Below are positions 17,626-27,345 of a DNA stretch of 49,969 nt, piece by piece; position 1 is the stretch's first letter, and the number at the start of each line of letters is the position of its first letter. This DNA comes from Gammaproteobacteria bacterium (lineage in GTDB: Bacteria; Pseudomonadota; Gammaproteobacteria; SZUA-152). A program made the translations under genes and the position numbers. The DNA lies in NCBI GenBank assembly GCA_021647505.1, contig JAKIUN010000023.1, positions 1 to 49,969 on the forward strand, in the 5' to 3' direction. Below the pieces are notes generated by a model. The model did not search any database. It was given only the letters and a program-made list of their open reading frames with translations, and was not told the origin of the DNA.

Positions 17626-18180
17626 TCAGCTATCGGTGCCCCGGCTCACTTCGATAATGCATTTTTCTGCGCCATCATGCATGCATTGCGTCTCCCGCAG
17701 GCTCAATGGTTCGCCGAAACGCTCACCCAGTCCGCGCACGATGCCTTTGGCGACGTCACAGAGTTGGCGCTGCGATTGATAATGGATGACCAACAGCGAA
17801 TCGCTATCACGCCGGGCAAGGATACATGGGGGCTTGCGGTTTGGGTTGTGCTTGTGAATGGCGTCGTGGATGCTGCCACTGGCATTTTCGATGACCTCGA
17901 AACTCTTCCAGGCGGGATCAGAATACATGTGATAAAAATCCAGCAGCCGGTTTGCGGTAAAGGCGCCGAAGTCCTCCAGCACAACAGGGAGCGGCAATTG
18001 CAGGGCCTCCGCGGCACTCTGGGCCAGACCAACAATTTCTTCATCCGGATATTCCGCTACGGGAAAGAACTGTTTGTACGCAGAATGCCCGTTGTCTTTA
18101 AGCAGTACTTGCCAAGTTTCCTTGCCGCCATGCCGCTCAATCACATAGTCACGAAGAAATTCGAATATAACACCATACAT
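17626..18180 (-). CDS. Stand-alone H-NOX (haem nitric-oxide/oxygen binding) protein
   Basis: From the ATG at 18180 the protein has 184 residues and begins MYGVIFEFLRDYV, as H-NOX proteins do. AGAGGTGG just upstream is a good ribosome binding site, so the in-frame ATG at 18231 is not needed. The proximal haem ligand corresponds to H105 in SGSIHDAIHKH. The porphyrin-binding YxSxR motif is present as YQSQR (Y134, S136, R138). Facultative anaerobes use H-NOX to sense NO and control a partner histidine kinase or diguanylate cyclase, usually from the same operon. No such partner is adjacent here. The C-terminal CMHDGAEKCIIEV resembles the zinc-site/closing strand segment of the fold. Confidence 0.9.
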   Translation of the reverse strand: MYGVIFEFLRDYVIERHGGKETWQVLLKDNGHSAYKQFFPVAEYPDEEIVGLAQSAAEALQLPLPVVLEDFGAFTANRLLDFYHMYSDPAWKSFEVIENASGSIHDAIHKHNPNRKPPCILARRDSDSLLVIHYQSQRQLCDVAKGIVRGLGERFGEPLSLRETQCMHDGAEKCIIEVSRGTDS

Positions 18181-18425
18181 GACAGCCACCTCTTTCTGTC
18201 GCCCGGGTAACACTCCATCGGACGATGACAAGAATGACTTAACGGATTACTGAGAAAAGAGCCCACCATCTAAACAAAAAATGCGCCTTTTGATCTTTCT
18301 GATACATGGCCTGGGTTCGCTCCTCACCGTTTCCGGTCTCACCTCCTCCCTGTGTTGGTACAGTTTGCCAGAAAACAGCGCCATTCAACAGCCTGTTGGG
18401 CAACTTCTTCTGTAACAGACTGCGA

Positions 18426-20258
18426 TCAGCTGGCCATACGGCTGGCACGCTTGCGATCATTTTCCTTGAGGTATTTTTTACGCAGACGGATGTTGAGTGG
18501 CGTTACTTCCACCAGCTCATCGTCATCGATGAATTCCAATGCCTGTTCCAGGCTCAGGTCGATAAACGGCGTGAGCTGAATGTTTTCATCGGTACCCGAG
18601 GCACGCACATTGGTCAGCTGTTTGCCCTTGAGACAATTGACAACCAGATCGTTGTCACGCGCGTGAATGCCGATAACACTGCCCTCGTAGACCTCCGTAT
18701 TGGCGCCAATGAACAACTTGCCACGCTCCTGCAGGTTCCACAGAGAATAACCCAGCGCCTTGCCCTGGCCATTGGAGATCAGCACGCCGTTAAGGCGCTG
18801 GCCGTAATTACCCGCCTTCATGGGGCCGTAGTGATCGAACACGCTGTAGATCAGGCCGGTGCCCTGGGTGGCGGTGAGAAATTCGGTGCGGAAACCGATC
18901 AGGCCGCGCGCCGGCATGATGTAATCGAGGCGCACACGGCCCTGGCCGTCGGGCACCATGTCCTTCAGTTCACCGCCGCGCTCGCCGAGTTTTTCCATCA
19001 CGCCGCCCTGGTGATCGGTCTCCACATCCACGGTAACATGCTCGTAGGGCTCTTCCCGGCTACCGTCTTCCAGCTCATGAATGATGACTTCAGGACGCGA
19101 TACACCCAGCTCGTAACCTTCACGGCGCATGTTCTCGATGAGAATCGACAGATGCAGCTCACCACGACCGGAGACCTTGAATTTGTCCGGGTCTTCGGTC
19201 TCTTCCATGCGCAGGGCGACGTTATGGATTAGCTCTCGCTGCAGACGTTCACGGATCTGACGCGAGGTGAGGAACTTGCCGTCCTGACCGGCGAAAGGTG
19301 AATTGTTGACGCCAAAGGTCATACTCACGGTGGGCTCATCCACGGACAGCGGGGTCATGGCCTCGACGTGATCCGGGTGGCACAGGGTATCGGAAATATT
19401 CAACGGATCGAGGCCGGTGAAGGCGATAATGTCACCCGCCTGAACCTCGGACTTCTCTATACGCTCCAGGCCCAGGAAACCGAAGATCTGTAGAATACGG
19501 CCACGACGTTGCTTGCCGTCGACGTCCACCACGATCACCGGCGAGTTGGCCTTGAACGTGCCACGGCTGATACGACCGATGCCGATGACACCCGTGTAGC
19601 TGTTGTAATCCAGCGCCGAGACCTGCATCTGGAAGGGGCCGTCCAGATCCACATTGGGCGCCTTGACGTGCTCGATGATGGTCTCGAACAGCGGCGTCAT
19701 GTCGCCGTCGCTGACGTCGGAATCCAGCCCGGCATAGCCGTTGATGGCAGAACAATAAACAATGGGGAAGTCCATCTGCTCATCGGTGGCGCCGAGACGG
19801 TCGAACAGGTCGAAGGTCTGATCCACGGCCCAGTCGGGACGCGCACCGTTGCGGTCAATCTTGTTCACCACGACGATGGGTCTGAGTCCCTGCGCCAGCG
19901 CCTTTTCGGTAACAAAGCGGGTCTGCGGCATGGGGCCATCGGCGGCATCCACCAACAGCAGCACCGAATCCACCATCGACATCACGCGCTCCACCTCACC
20001 GCCGAAGTCGGCGTGTCCGGGGGTGTCGACAATGTTAATGTGGTAATCATTCCACTCGATGGCCGTGTTTTTGGCCAAAATGGTGATGCCGCGCTCCTTC
20101 TCGATATCGTTGGAATCCATCACCCGCTCTTCGGCATCGCCACGGCCGGCCAGGGTGCCCGACTGCTGCAGGAGTTTATCGACGAGGGTGGTCTTGCCAT
20201 GGTCGACGTGGGCGATGATGGCTATGTTGCGAAGAGAGTTGCGGAGTTTCTGTCTCAC
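18426..20258 (-). CDS. typA: Ribosome-associated translational GTPase TypA/BipA
   Basis: This 610-residue protein has all the GTPase motifs: G1 AHVDHGKTT, the switch I region [11 protein letters not shown]3 DTPGHADF and G4 NKID. Domains II, III and V follow, with the BipA-specific C-terminus ([11 protein letters not shown], then [20 protein letters not shown]). It binds the ribosome and helps 50S assembly, especially in cold or stress. The first codon is GTG, because no ATG lies ahead of the conserved [15 protein letters not shown]. No strong ribosome binding site is visible. It is followed on the same strand, 245 bp later, by the H-NOX gene. Confidence 0.97.
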   Translation of the reverse strand: MRQKLRNSLRNIAIIAHVDHGKTTLVDKLLQQSGTLAGRGDAEERVMDSNDIEKERGITILAKNTAIEWNDYHINIVDTPGHADFGGEVERVMSMVDSVLLLVDAADGPMPQTRFVTEKALAQGLRPIVVVNKIDRNGARPDWAVDQTFDLFDRLGATDEQMDFPIVYCSAINGYAGLDSDVSDGDMTPLFETIIEHVKAPNVDLDGPFQMQVSALDYNSYTGVIGIGRISRGTFKANSPVIVVDVDGKQRRGRILQIFGFLGLERIEKSEVQAGDIIAFTGLDPLNISDTLCHPDHVEAMTPLSVDEPTVSMTFGVNNSPFAGQDGKFLTSRQIRERLQRELIHNVALRMEETEDPDKFKVSGRGELHLSILIENMRREGYELGVSRPEVIIHELEDGSREEPYEHVTVDVETDHQGGVMEKLGERGGELKDMVPDGQGRVRLDYIMPARGLIGFRTEFLTATQGTGLIYSVFDHYGPMKAGNYGQRLNGVLISNGQGKALGYSLWNLQERGKLFIGANTEVYEGSVIGIHARDNDLVVNCLKGKQLTNVRASGTDENIQLTPFIDLSLEQALEFIDDDELVEVTPLNIRLRKKYLKENDRKRASRMAS

Positions 20259-20363
20259 GGGATGCTGCTCTGGAATGATTGGGGCCGCGCATTATACAGC
20301 AAAACCGCAGGGCTTCACACAAACCGCGAAGGATCGGCCTACTCGATAATAAGGGAAGAAAAA

Positions 20364-20903
20364 TTGCACATCCAATTGCCTCACTCGGAAAGAAATCTGG
20401 CGATTAATGAGTTAATCAATCTTGATGATGGCCGAAAGTTGGGCTTTGTCGACGCTGGAGAATCCACAGGATTACCTATTTTTCTATTTCATGGGACGCC
20501 AGGGTCAAGAATATTCGGCTTTGAGGATGAGTCTCTGGTTAAAAACCTCTGGTTAAAAAAAGAAGGGTTGAGAATCATCACACCAGAAAGGCCGGGGTAC
20601 GGCTTGTCTGATTCGAGCAAAAAGAGGAAAATTAGAGCTTTTCATATCCCATTATCAGGGAGGCATTCCGAAGCGGGTATTTAGGCGCATATTCCGACAT
20701 ATTGCTGGTGACAAAGCCGTGGGGTATCGACTTTCCATCTTTGTCCCTCCCTATTATTATGTGGCATGGAGAATCTGATACCCTTAATGCCAATTACTCC
20801 AGCTAAAGGGTTTTCTAAAATACTCCCAGACTGCGAATGTCACTTCCTGGAAAGTGAAGAGCACACTAGAGAAATTATTCGAAGAATTAAAACCCAAATA
20901 TAA
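20364..20903 (+). pseudogene. Decayed alpha/beta-hydrolase gene with internal deletion and frameshifts
   Basis: A TTG at 20364, preceded by AAGGGA, opens a frame encoding KLGFVDAGESTGLPIFLF, HGTPGSRIFGFEDES and TPERPGYGLSD. This is the N-terminal third of an alpha/beta-hydrolase. The frame stops at 20684. A second frame then gives EAFRSGYLGAYSD, TKPWGIDFPSLSLPI and MWHGESDTL, the C-terminal region with the acid. A third frame, starting near 20789, gives MPITPAKGFSKILPDC and FLESEEH with the final histidine and stops at 20901-20903. The middle with the nucleophile elbow is missing. I infer one deletion of roughly 100 codons and a later frameshift. No function is expected. Confidence 0.78.
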
Positions 20904-21124
20904 AATAAGGCTAATGAGTGGCGTTTTAGGTAAACATAAAGGGCATTTCAGGAATAACTCACTGTTTTTAAAAAGGAAATAGCTTTCTTCCCACTGAGAT
21001 TATTGTCCGGCGATATATTCTTCAAGGCCGAGACGCGTTAAAAATATCCGACCCCAGAAAAAACCATGAAACTTTTAGCGCCCAATTATTCTGCCTGCTT
21101 GCAATCACCCAGCCCGGAAAATCC

Positions 21125-21364
21125 ATGAGCCATCACGAACTCGACGCCCGCCGCATGCTGTGCCCGATGCCGGTCATCAAAACCCAGAACCTTGTCGCCA
21201 CGCTGAAGCCCGGTGATACCGTGGAGGTATTCTGCACCGACCACGGCGCCCTCAACGACATCCCCGCCTGGAGCCGTATTAACGGCCACGAGGTCATCGC
21301 CAGCCACGAGTCGGATAGTGAAGTCAGCATCACCGTGCGTGTCGGTGACAGCGACGACGAATGA
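21125..21364 (+). CDS. TusA/SirA-like sulfur-carrier protein
   Basis: This 79-residue protein has the family motif RRMLCPMPVIKTQ, in which the Cys is the persulfide carrier. GDTVEVFCTDHGALNDIPAW and a beta-strand SITVRVG follow. TusA-type proteins relay sulfur in tRNA thiolation, molybdenum cofactor synthesis or sulfur oxidation. Several paralogues often exist, and I cannot say which role this one has. Its stop overlaps the ATG of the CDF transporter (ATGA), so the two are co-translated. Confidence 0.86.
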   Translation: MSHHELDARRMLCPMPVIKTQNLVATLKPGDTVEVFCTDHGALNDIPAWSRINGHEVIASHESDSEVSITVRVGDSDDE

Positions 21365-22524
21365 GCGCCCCCTCCGAACATGCCCCGCTAACCCACGACG
21401 AACGCTACCGCGAGGCTCGCCACGTCACCCTGGTCGGCTCGGCGGTGGATCTGGTGCTGGGTGTGACAAAGATCTTTGTTGGCTTCGTCGGCAATTCGCA
21501 GGCACTGATCGCCGATGGCGTACATTCCCTGTCGGATCTGGCCACCGACATCATCGTACTGTTTGCCATGAAGCACGGCTCGCGCGCCGCCGACGAGGAG
21601 CACCCCTATGGCCACGGCCGCATCGAAACCCTGGCCACGGTGGTACTGGGCGTCGCCCTGCTGGCAGTGGCCATCGGCATCGCTTATGACGCCAGCCTAC
21701 GCCTGCTCAACCCCGAACTGCTGCCCAAGCCCGGCTGGCTGGCGCTGAGCGTGGCGACCATCTCCATCGCCGCCAAAGAGGCCATCTATCACTACACCCT
21801 GCGCGTCGCCAACCGCCTCAACAGCCAGCTGCTGCGCGCCAACGCCTGGCACAGCCGCAGCGACGCCATTTCCTCGCTGGTGGTGGTCATCGGCGTCATC
21901 GGCGCCATGAATGGCGTGGTCTGGCTCGATGCCGTGGCCGCCATCACCGTCGGCGCCATGGTTGGCAAGATCGGTATCGGTCTGGCCTGGCACAGCTCAC
22001 AGGAACTCATCGATCGCGCCATGGAGCCCGAACAGGTGACAAATATCCGCACCGCCATCCTCTCCGTGAACGGTGTCAAGGCCCTGCACATGCTGCGTAC
22101 CCGGCGCATGGCCAATGATGGTTTGGTGGACGTACACATCCTCGTCGAGCCGAAAAGCAGTGTCTCTGAGGGCCACCTGATCAGCGAGCGGGTACGCCAG
22201 GCAGTGATGGAGAAAGTGGACGGCATCACCGAGGTCATGGTACACATCGACCCCGAGGACGATGAAGTCAGCGCCCCCAGCCATGGTCTGCCCATGCGTG
22301 ACGAGGTATTGACGCTGCTACGGCAGCGTTGGCAAGACATCGAAGAGGCGTCCAACATCGAGCACGTCCGCCTGCATTACCTGGACGGTAAAATCCATGT
22401 CGAGGTATCATTGCCACTGGAAAAAATGCGGGATATTGCTCAGGCTCGGGCTCTTGCACAGCAGCTGGTTCGCCTTGCTGAAGAGGAAGACAACATCGCG
22501 GATATCCAGGTCAGCTTTTATTAA
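21361..22524 (+). CDS. Cation diffusion facilitator family metal exporter
   Basis: The protein has 387 residues. About six membrane helices fill residues 20-210 and a cytoplasmic metal-binding domain ends it. Metal-site residues are H55 and D59 in the TM2 motif VHSLSD, and H164 and D168 in the TM5 motif WHSRSD. HPYGHGRIE in the loop between is family-typical. An HxxxD pair in both helices favours Zn2+ (or Co2+/Cd2+) over the Fe2+/Mn2+ subtypes, though this is inference. The C-terminal part is long and contains two soluble segments (TEVMVHIDPEDDEVSA and KIHVEVSLPLEKM), suggesting a duplicated or extended regulatory domain. It overlaps the TusA-like gene by 4 bp. Confidence 0.93.
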   Translation: MSAPSEHAPLTHDERYREARHVTLVGSAVDLVLGVTKIFVGFVGNSQALIADGVHSLSDLATDIIVLFAMKHGSRAADEEHPYGHGRIETLATVVLGVALLAVAIGIAYDASLRLLNPELLPKPGWLALSVATISIAAKEAIYHYTLRVANRLNSQLLRANAWHSRSDAISSLVVVIGVIGAMNGVVWLDAVAAITVGAMVGKIGIGLAWHSSQELIDRAMEPEQVTNIRTAILSVNGVKALHMLRTRRMANDGLVDVHILVEPKSSVSEGHLISERVRQAVMEKVDGITEVMVHIDPEDDEVSAPSHGLPMRDEVLTLLRQRWQDIEEASNIEHVRLHYLDGKIHVEVSLPLEKMRDIAQARALAQQLVRLAEEEDNIADIQVSFY

Positions 22525-22687
22525 GCACCACCGCAAAGGATCATTGCCAGCCACAAAGCGCACAGAAATAGTGCAGAGTGGCTGCCTTATTTGCACCAAG
22601 CCGACGCAACCTGGTCACTAATAAAACCGTGTATTACTGGAACTCGTTGATTAATCAATAAATTCAGCGAATGGCATATTTTCTGCT

Positions 22688-22797
22688 GAGGCTCTTGCAA
22701 AACTATTTCACAATAACGAAGAATCAATAGCCGACGACAACAGGCGGCACCACAAGCCATTGATTTATCGTGCTTTTTCAAGCTTCACAAGAGCCTC
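22688..22797. mobile_element. Short element bounded by 10-bp inverted repeats
   Basis: GAGGCTCTTG at 22688-22697 and CAAGAGCCTC at 22788-22797 are exact reverse complements bounding 110 bp with no convincing gene. The ends resemble insertion-sequence termini in style, but I cannot match a family. It lies in the 317-bp gap between the CDF gene and the AT-rich patch. Nothing else was recognised in 22525-22687. Confidence 0.45.
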
Positions 22798-22841
22798 TGT
22801 TGTTAGATTTTTTCGATATCTTATAAAAGGTGAAGTTTTTT

Positions 22842-23465
22842 ATGAAAAAAATATTGGTGATACTTTTATCTGTGTTATCAATATCTTGTTCGGCTCTCGC
22901 GGAGATGGATAGAGACGATTTCTATGAAAAAAATTCAAAACAATTAGATATAGTGTTGGAGGAAGTTAGCAAAAATCTATCAAGCCCAAGTGACGGTACA
23001 GAAGTGTGGTTTCCGTTATTCATGAAAACAAAGGTATCGCTGGGCATTAGTTCGCTAATACATACCCCTGATGGGTTGTTGATTAAAACGGGTGAATCAA
23101 AGATATCGTTTATTCGTGAAAAGTCAGAGGAAATGTTTTTTGTTGGTAAAGGACTGAGCTTACTGGAAGTATATTCAGACATATTTACGATGAACATGAA
23201 TGAAATTCTAAAAAAATACGCCGCAGAAAAAATATCAAAATATGGAATATTCGATTTCAAAATCGCACTCTCTATTCCAGGCTATGAGGAAAAAGGATAC
23301 TTCCAGAGTGATGAATTTTGGGTGTATTTCCTTATTGGCAAAGAAACATCAGAGGCATTCATTCTAAATAAAAATTTTCCAGGAGACGCGATACGTATTG
23401 GCGCTCAGGGCTTGGATCCTAAAAAATTTAAACATCTGTTAACTAATATTTCAAATATCAATTAA
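22842..23465 (+). CDS. Exported protein of unknown function, AT-rich
   Basis: From the ATG at 22842 (AAAGGTGA 8 nt upstream) the protein has 207 residues. A signal peptide (ILVILLSVLSISCSALA) is followed by EMDRDD. Cleavage after ALA is likelier than a lipoprotein site, because the residues before the Cys fit a lipobox poorly. The mature part is charged and mixed alpha/beta (LIKTGESKISFIREKSEE, then YGIFDFKIALSIPGYEE and FWVYFLIGKETSEAF). I do not recognise the family. Codon use is strikingly AT-rich compared with both neighbours, which suggests acquisition by transfer. The next gene follows after 23 nt. Confidence 0.65.
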   Translation: MKKILVILLSVLSISCSALAEMDRDDFYEKNSKQLDIVLEEVSKNLSSPSDGTEVWFPLFMKTKVSLGISSLIHTPDGLLIKTGESKISFIREKSEEMFFVGKGLSLLEVYSDIFTMNMNEILKKYAAEKISKYGIFDFKIALSIPGYEEKGYFQSDEFWVYFLIGKETSEAFILNKNFPGDAIRIGAQGLDPKKFKHLLTNISNIN

Positions 23466-23488
23466 GAGTAAATATCGAGAATAAATAT

Positions 23489-23812
23489 ATGGAACCTATA
23501 TCTGAGGAAGAAAAGCAAGAATTGAGAGCGATCTTGTCTTCTTTTTATGGTAACGGAGCGCTTAGCTGGAGGATGACGAAGCGTTCATTCGAATTGTTTG
23601 GTGAGCTTATTTCGAAAACCAAGCAGTGTGATTCCGCTATGAATTGGGTGCCGCGTTCGTTCTTTGTTGGTAACGTTCTCAATTGGGCAAAAAAACAGGT
23701 TCGACAAACCATTGTCAGGCACTTCAGAAAAGATGAAAATAAGCATTATTTGTTATGCATGCGGGGGGCTGCCCTAGCAATGAAAACACGGTTCTTCATA
23801 GCACAAAATTAA
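23489..23812 (+). CDS. Hypothetical protein of 107 residues, AT-rich
   Basis: It starts MEPISEEEKQELRAILSSF and is predicted soluble and helical. Two aromatic/basic segments stand out (ALSWRMTKRSFELFG and NWAKKQVRQTIVRHFRKDE). No signal peptide and no family that I recognise. It lies 23 nt after the exported protein in the same AT-rich patch, so the pair is probably one operon. Its 3' end overlaps the left arm of an inverted repeat (23767-23840). Confidence 0.55.
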   Translation: MEPISEEEKQELRAILSSFYGNGALSWRMTKRSFELFGELISKTKQCDSAMNWVPRSFFVGNVLNWAKKQVRQTIVRHFRKDENKHYLLCMRGAALAMKTRFFIAQN

Positions 23813-23840
23813 ATCTAACGAAATAAGCTCTAGGGCAGCC
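23767..23840. repeat. Inverted repeat at the right edge of the AT-rich patch
   Basis: GGCTGCCCTAG at 23767-23777 is the exact reverse complement of CTAGGGCAGCC at 23830-23840, with a 52-nt loop spanning the end of the preceding gene. No T-run follows. It could be a transcript-stabilising hairpin or a boundary of inserted DNA. Confidence 0.45.
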
Positions 23841-23931
23841 AGAAAATGAAAGAATCAGAATTACTACTGATAACACAACAATTTACCTTTAAACACACTG
23901 AAAACCTACTGAAAACACTGGAGGGCACGTA

Positions 23932-25341
23932 ATGTCTGCTCAAGATGTTCTGAATACCATTAAAGAAAATGATGTGAAGTTTGTCGATTTCCGCTTTACC
24001 GACACAATCGGCAAGGAACAGCACGTCTCGGTTCCCGCCCATACCGTCGACGAAGACGTCTTCACCGACGGCAAGATGTTTGATGGCTCCTCCATCGCCG
24101 GCTGGAAGGGGATCAACGAATCCGACATGATCCTGATGCCCGACACCTCGACGGCCGTACTGGATCTGTTCGCTGATGAAACCCAGCTAATCCTGCGTTG
24201 CGACATCGTCGAGCCTTCCACGGGCCAGGGTTACGAACGCGACCCCCGCTCTGTCGCCAGCCGCGCCGAGGCCTATCTGAAGAGCACCGGCATTGCCGAC
24301 ACCGCTTACTTTGGCCCCGAGCCCGAATTCTTCATCCTCGACGACGTACGTTGGGGCTCCAACATGGCCGGCTCCTTCTACAAGATCGATTCCGAAGAGT
24401 CCGAGTGGAACTCCGAGAAGGTCTACGAAGACGGCAATATGGGCCATCGTCCCGGCGTCAAGGGCGGCTACTTCCCCGTACCGCCGGTCGACTCCCTGCA
24501 CGACATCCGTGCCGCCATGTGTCTGGCCATGGAAGACATGGGTGTTGAAGTCGAAGTCCATCACCACGAAGTCGCCACCGCCGGCCAGTGTGAAATCGGT
24601 ACCGTATTCGATACCCTGGTGAAGCGCGCCGACATGAACCAGATCCTCAAGTACTGCGTACACAATGTGGCCCACGCCTACGGCAAGACCGCCACCTTCA
24701 TGCCCAAGCCGTTGGTAGGCGACAACGGTTCCGGCATGCATGTGCACATGTCACTGGCCAAGGACGGTGAAAACATCTTCGCCGGCAATGAGTACGGCGG
24801 CCTCAGCGAAATCGCGCTGTATTACATCGGCGGCATCATCAAGCATGCCCGTTCATTAAATGCCTTCACCAACGCCTCCACCAACAGCTACAAGCGCCTG
24901 GTGCCCGGCTTTGAAGCCCCGGTGATGCTGGCCTACTCTGCACGCAACCGCTCGGCCTCCATCCGCATCCCGTTTGACAGCAACCCCAAGGGCCGTCGCA
25001 TCGAACTGCGTTTCCCGGATCCCACCGCCAACCCCTACCTGGCCTTTGCCGCCATGATGATGGCCGGCCTGGACGGTATCCAGAACAAGACCCACCCGGG
25101 CGAGGCCATGGACAAGGACCTGTATGACCTGCCCGCCGAAGAAGCCGCACAGATTCCTACCGTCTGTCACTCCTTCGATCAGGCCCTGGAATGTTTGAGC
25201 GCTGATCGCGACTACCTGACCGCTGGTGACGTCTTCACCAACGACATGATCGATGCCTACATCGACCTGAAGATGGAAGAAATCACCCGCCTGCGCATGA
25301 CCACGTCTCCGGTTGAGTTCGATATGTACTACAGCTGCTAA
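23932..25341 (+). CDS. glnA: Glutamine synthetase type I (adenylylatable)
   Basis: This 469-residue enzyme has the GSI signatures: [16 protein letters not shown] near the N-terminus, the metal/ATP residues in [25 protein letters not shown], and [11 protein letters not shown]. The adenylylation site Y398 lies in [10 protein letters not shown], so activity is expected to be controlled by GlnE. It makes glutamine from glutamate, ammonia and ATP. GGAGG lies 8 nt before the ATG. Just upstream is a short direct repeat (ACTGAAAACCT then ACTGAAAACAC). I could not find a convincing sigma54 -24/-12 promoter, and glnL/glnG do not follow. A strong terminator ends the gene. Confidence 0.98.
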   Translation: MSAQDVLNTIKENDVKFVDFRFTDTIGKEQHVSVPAHTVDEDVFTDGKMFDGSSIAGWKGINESDMILMPDTSTAVLDLFADETQLILRCDIVEPSTGQGYERDPRSVASRAEAYLKSTGIADTAYFGPEPEFFILDDVRWGSNMAGSFYKIDSEESEWNSEKVYEDGNMGHRPGVKGGYFPVPPVDSLHDIRAAMCLAMEDMGVEVEVHHHEVATAGQCEIGTVFDTLVKRADMNQILKYCVHNVAHAYGKTATFMPKPLVGDNGSGMHVHMSLAKDGENIFAGNEYGGLSEIALYYIGGIIKHARSLNAFTNASTNSYKRLVPGFEAPVMLAYSARNRSASIRIPFDSNPKGRRIELRFPDPTANPYLAFAAMMMAGLDGIQNKTHPGEAMDKDLYDLPAEEAAQIPTVCHSFDQALECLSADRDYLTAGDVFTNDMIDAYIDLKMEEITRLRMTTSPVEFDMYYSC

Positions 25342-25365
25342 GCACGTAAGTACAAACAAATCAAG

Positions 25366-25403
25366 CCCTGTTTCCGGCAAGCGCGCCGGAAACAGGGTTT
25401 TTT
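25366..25403 (+). terminator. Rho-independent terminator of glnA
   Basis: CCCTGTTTCCGGC at 25366-25378 pairs perfectly with GCCGGAAACAGGG at 25385-25397 across a 6-nt loop, and six T residues follow. It lies 25 bp after the glnA stop. Confidence 0.95.
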
Positions 25404-25474
25404 CCGGGTATTAATCCCATGCCTTATATGTGCATTAATCCCGCGCCCTGGCAGATGTTATCAATATTTTCGGG

Positions 25475-27094
25475 CTAGCCCGTTTGGAACTGATCTACGA
25501 TGATCTCCAGATCATGCACCATTTTGACTAGCCGGGTATTAGATCCGTTGATATTCTGGGCTTCTTCTGCGGTATCCTGCGCTGCTTGATTAATAGTATT
25601 AATGCTATGGCCCATCTCTTCAGTCACCATGCTCTGCTGTTTGGCGGCCGTGACAATCTGGATATTCATGTCGTTGATGGTATCGATCATAGCGGTGATG
25701 GATTGCAGTGACTCACCTGCCGCGATCGAGTGTTTAACACTGTTTTGTGCCTGCTTGTCTCCTTGCTCCATCACCTTTACTGCATTATCTGCCCCTTCCT
25801 GTAGTGTTTCGATTATTTGTTGAATCTCCCGAGTTGACTGTTGAGTACGCTGTGCCAGCGTTCTTACCTCATCGGCAACGACGGCAAAGCCGCGCCCCTG
25901 TTCACCGGCGCGGGCGGCCTCAATGGCGGCATTAAGTGCCAGCAGATTAGTCTGTTCGGCGATTTCCTTGATAACAATCAGAACCGTGCCAATATTTTCG
26001 CTGTCACTTTCCAGCTTCAGAATGACTTTGCGGGCACTAATCACATTATCAGCAAGCTGGCCAATGGCAGTCACAGACTCGGAAACAATCCTATTTCCCT
26101 TCGCCACCTCTTGCTCTGCGCCCCTTGCCGCTTCAGCTGCTGAAGCCGCATTTCCAGCAACCTCCTTTACTGCGGATGACATTTGATTCATGGCGCTGGC
26201 CATCTGCTCTGCCTCCCCCTGTTGCCGTTTTATGGCATCCAAAGTTGAACCGTTTGCTTCAGACATCTCACTTGCGGCAGAGGAAAGAGTGGTAGTGGCG
26301 CCGCTAACCTTTACAATAGTGTTATGGATTTTCTCAATTATTTTATTAAACGTTGTTGCCAACAGCGCGACTTCATCACTGCCCGAAATGTTCAAGCGGG
26401 CGGTCAAGTCTCCATTACCCTGTGCGATATTTTTCATAAGCGTGTCAACCTCTGTGAGTCGGTTAACAATTGAGCGAGAGAATAATGATATGAGTCCGGC
26501 CAATACCAGCAGTGCGATGATAAGACCGCTTAACATACTAAAATTTGCTTCCGAAAGAGTATTTCCTATCAGAGAAGTACGGTTGCTTGTTAATTTCTCA
26601 TACTCGGTTTTCAGTTCCTCAAAAGCGGCAAGTGCAGGGCCGTCACTTATCTTGACCATGGCATCAATTTCTACGGCACTTTTTCCGAGAGATACGGCTT
26701 TCTTTACGGCATCAGTCGCTTCTCTGTACTTGGATGCCACTCCCGCGATTGCAGACAAGGCGTTGTCTTCTGTTACAGAAAGATCTTCCAATTCTCGATA
26801 GTTGTCTAGTATGGACACTATTTCAGTGTGATTGGCAACAATTCGGTCATAATGTTTAGGCGTACCTCGCAGGACATAATTCTTGAAATTATGGATACCG
26901 CCACCATAGCCAAATTGAGACTTTATTCCCATTAAAAGATTTTGACGTTTCACCACCTGTGACTGGTAGTGATGCCACTCATAATTTATACGCGAAATTG
27001 AATTTTCTACATAAAAATATACAGCAGAAAAAATTACCACGACAGACCCCAGGAGCATATAGCCCCTCGCTTTAATGGAAAGATTGGTTAGCAT
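25475..27094 (-). CDS. Methyl-accepting chemotaxis protein
   Basis: The protein has 539 residues. TM1 is at about 12-28, a periplasmic helical sensor at about 30-185, TM2 at about 187-207, then HAMP and a cytoplasmic signalling domain with the conserved tip [20 protein letters not shown]. The sensor contains the distinctive run [16 protein letters not shown], an otherwise rare motif that I have seen in other signalling proteins but cannot tie to a ligand. No CheR-tethering pentapeptide ends the protein. It works with CheA/CheW, which are not in the window. Its coding style is somewhat more AT-rich than the second receptor at 28653-30575. The 251 bp behind its start contain no clear gene. Confidence 0.95.
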   Translation of the reverse strand: MLTNLSIKARGYMLLGSVVVIFSAVYFYVENSISRINYEWHHYQSQVVKRQNLLMGIKSQFGYGGGIHNFKNYVLRGTPKHYDRIVANHTEIVSILDNYRELEDLSVTEDNALSAIAGVASKYREATDAVKKAVSLGKSAVEIDAMVKISDGPALAAFEELKTEYEKLTSNRTSLIGNTLSEANFSMLSGLIIALLVLAGLISLFSRSIVNRLTEVDTLMKNIAQGNGDLTARLNISGSDEVALLATTFNKIIEKIHNTIVKVSGATTTLSSAASEMSEANGSTLDAIKRQQGEAEQMASAMNQMSSAVKEVAGNAASAAEAARGAEQEVAKGNRIVSESVTAIGQLADNVISARKVILKLESDSENIGTVLIVIKEIAEQTNLLALNAAIEAARAGEQGRGFAVVADEVRTLAQRTQQSTREIQQIIETLQEGADNAVKVMEQGDKQAQNSVKHSIAAGESLQSITAMIDTINDMNIQIVTAAKQQSMVTEEMGHSINTINQAAQDTAEEAQNINGSNTRLVKMVHDLEIIVDQFQTG

Positions 27095-27345
27095 CTAGTT
27101 ACCTCGGTAGATAATTTGCTTACAATTACGCCAAGGATAACGACACAAATATTAAGGACTTTAGCCGGCATTGAAAAAGATACTTATTGCTTTCTTTTTC
27201 GCACAAAAAACCAAGGGATTGAGTCAGATATCCCGCATCAGACACTTTTAGTGATTTCAGGGCAGCGTTGCAGCCGTAGAATTTAGCTTTAGCGTGCATG
27301 ATGGAACACCAGTCGTGGGACAGTTCAAGGCTACTCCATGCCTGA

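Noticed and set aside
19509-20684. Long open plus-strand frame antisense to the start of typA that runs on into the hydrolase fragment
   Set aside because: The part over typA is a GC-driven antisense shadow. Only the part after 20364 has recognisable protein sequence, and it is treated as the start of the pseudogene.
23813-23931. Sigma54 promoter upstream of glnA
   Set aside because: I looked for a GG-N10-GC -24/-12 pair with flanking TGGCAC/TTGC and saw none that convinced me in this interval.
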